DNA of 64,000 nt, taken from contig NZ_JAHSTU010000006.1 in the NCBI RefSeq assembly GCF_019145495.1, positions 186,001 to 250,000 of the forward strand. The letters run 5' to 3'. Under the pieces are notes generated by a model, which was given only the letters and a program-made list of their open reading frames with translations, was not told the DNA's origin and ran no database searches. Below are positions 63,420 through 64,000 of this stretch, in pieces; within the stretch, counting starts at the first letter, position 1; the number at the start of each line of letters is the position of its first letter. Origin of the DNA: Pseudomonas azerbaijanoccidentalis. Lineage in GTDB: Bacteria; Pseudomonadota; Gammaproteobacteria; Pseudomonadales; Pseudomonadaceae. A program made the translations under genes and the position numbers.

Positions 63420-64000
63420 TCAAGCCACGCTGGAAATATCTTTGGGAAGACGCTGATCGATGATTTGGTAGAGCGCACTACTCTGCGGCCAATTGCGCAT
63501 GAACCGCGCCCGATCCCGCGCATACGCCGGTGCAAAACTGGCGAGCGAGCCGTGCTGGCACATCGAATCAAGATCGATCAGCGCCCAGCGGTCCTGTTGC
63601 CAGAACAGGTTGTGGCCCTTGAAGTCACCATGGCTGATGCGGTGACGAATCAGCTCGGCAAACAAGTGATCCAGCGCTGCCAGCTCGGACTCCGGCGCCT
63701 CACCGCTTTCAACATAGGGCGCAAAGCGCTCGATGATGTCCGGCCCCGGCAGGTGCTCGGTAATGAGGTAGGCACGACTGCGAAGCCAGAGAAAGCGCTT
63801 CTCCAGTAATGCCAGCGGCTTGGGCGTGGCAATCCCCAGGAACGCCAGGCGATTGCCTTCGCGCCAGGAATGCCAGGCCCGGCTCGGGCGCCAGAAGCGT
63901 TTGAGCCAGTGTGCAAAACCCTTGATGTTGTAGCGTTTGATCACCAGCGTGCGGCCATCGACTTCGACCTTGCCGACGCTCGCCGCGCCGCCGGTCTTGT
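63420..64000 (-). CDS. InaA-type lipopolysaccharide kinase (partial, 5' end beyond window)
   Basis: About 193 C-terminal codons of an LPS-core kinase of the WaaP/InaA family. The frame stays open to the window edge: upstream of an internal GTG (63944) it reads KTGGAASVGKVEVDGRTLVIKRYN, a kinase N-lobe with glycine-rich loop and the ATP-binding Lys in VIKRY. The catalytic loop RISHGDFKGHNLFW and metal-binding LIDLDSM are intact, so it is likely active. By position it belongs with the wapP/wapQ/waaP kinase genes that follow wapO in pseudomonads. Confidence 0.92.
   Translation of the reverse strand, partial: KTGGAASVGKVEVDGRTLVIKRYNIKGFAHWLKRFWRPSRAWHSWREGNRLAFLGIATPKPLALLEKRFLWLRSRAYLITEHLPGPDIIERFAPYVESGEAPESELAALDHLFAELIRHRISHGDFKGHNLFWQQDRWALIDLDSMCQHGSLASFAPAYARDRARFMRNWPQSSALYQIIDQRLPKDISSVA

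Noticed and set aside
63420..63944. Complete 174-aa kinase starting at GTG 63944
   Set aside because: The frame continues upstream to the window edge with a glycine-rich loop and ATP-binding Lys, so the true start is outside the window.

Overview
The window is chromosomal DNA of a fluorescent-type Pseudomonas. This is a reading of protein content and gene order, not a database search. It has high GC and dense REP-type intergenic palindromes. Gene order follows the pseudomonad core genome almost throughout: hfq-hflX, orn/rsgA, motAB-rhdA-psd, serB, parC/parE, and the LPS-core cluster from waaA to wapO. No rRNA, tRNA, CRISPR array, transposase or integrase was seen.

Region 1 (1-11100) is housekeeping. 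A tight minus-strand operon reads nnrDE, tsaE, amiB, mutL, miaA, hfq, hflX. It is followed by queG (+), a TRIC-type channel (-), orn (-) and rsgA (+).

Region 2 (about 11136-20197) is a 9-kb accessory island between rsgA and motB, genes that are normally adjacent in pseudomonads as I recall the order. Its first part is a compact plus-strand operon: a TIR-like protein of the ThsB/MTH538 type, a caspase-like protease with an intact His-Cys dyad, and a second, classical TIR protein. This looks like a TIR-caspase (Thoeris-like) anti-phage abortive-infection system with two TIR genes, and it is the most interesting feature here. The second part, on the minus strand, is an orphan type VI secretion cassette: vgrG, a 44-codon ORF, tle3 (frameshifted lipase), tla3 (adaptor) and a PAAR tip. 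A full-length immunity gene is not visible and two single-base lesions suggest decay or sequence error.

Region 3 (20236-28577) holds motAB behind a FliA-like promoter, an HDOD protein, rhdA, psd, serB, and a divergent SMP-family membrane protein. Region 4 (28871-38227) holds a PqiC-type lipoprotein and an E. coli-like nudF-yqiB-cpdA-yqiA-parE operon that continues into a phytase-like protein, an aspartic protease and parC. Region 5 (38451-44414) holds a DUF3298-type lipoprotein, cytX and thiC behind a TPP riboswitch, and a TolC-family outer-membrane protein.

Region 6 (44514-64000) is the LPS inner-core and envelope cluster. It contains waaA, a LysR regulator, an SMR transporter, a FAD oxidoreductase, an aldo/keto reductase, an unassigned protein, hldE, msbA, a WaaP-like kinase, waaL, wapR, ssg, dnpA, mig-14, wapH, wapO, a small lipoprotein, and an InaA-type kinase cut by the window end. 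Together these make the Kdo/heptose core, flip it (MsbA), decorate it (carbamoyl, sugars, phosphates) and ligate O-antigen. At least eleven inverted-repeat elements of two families sit between genes, mostly at operon ends.
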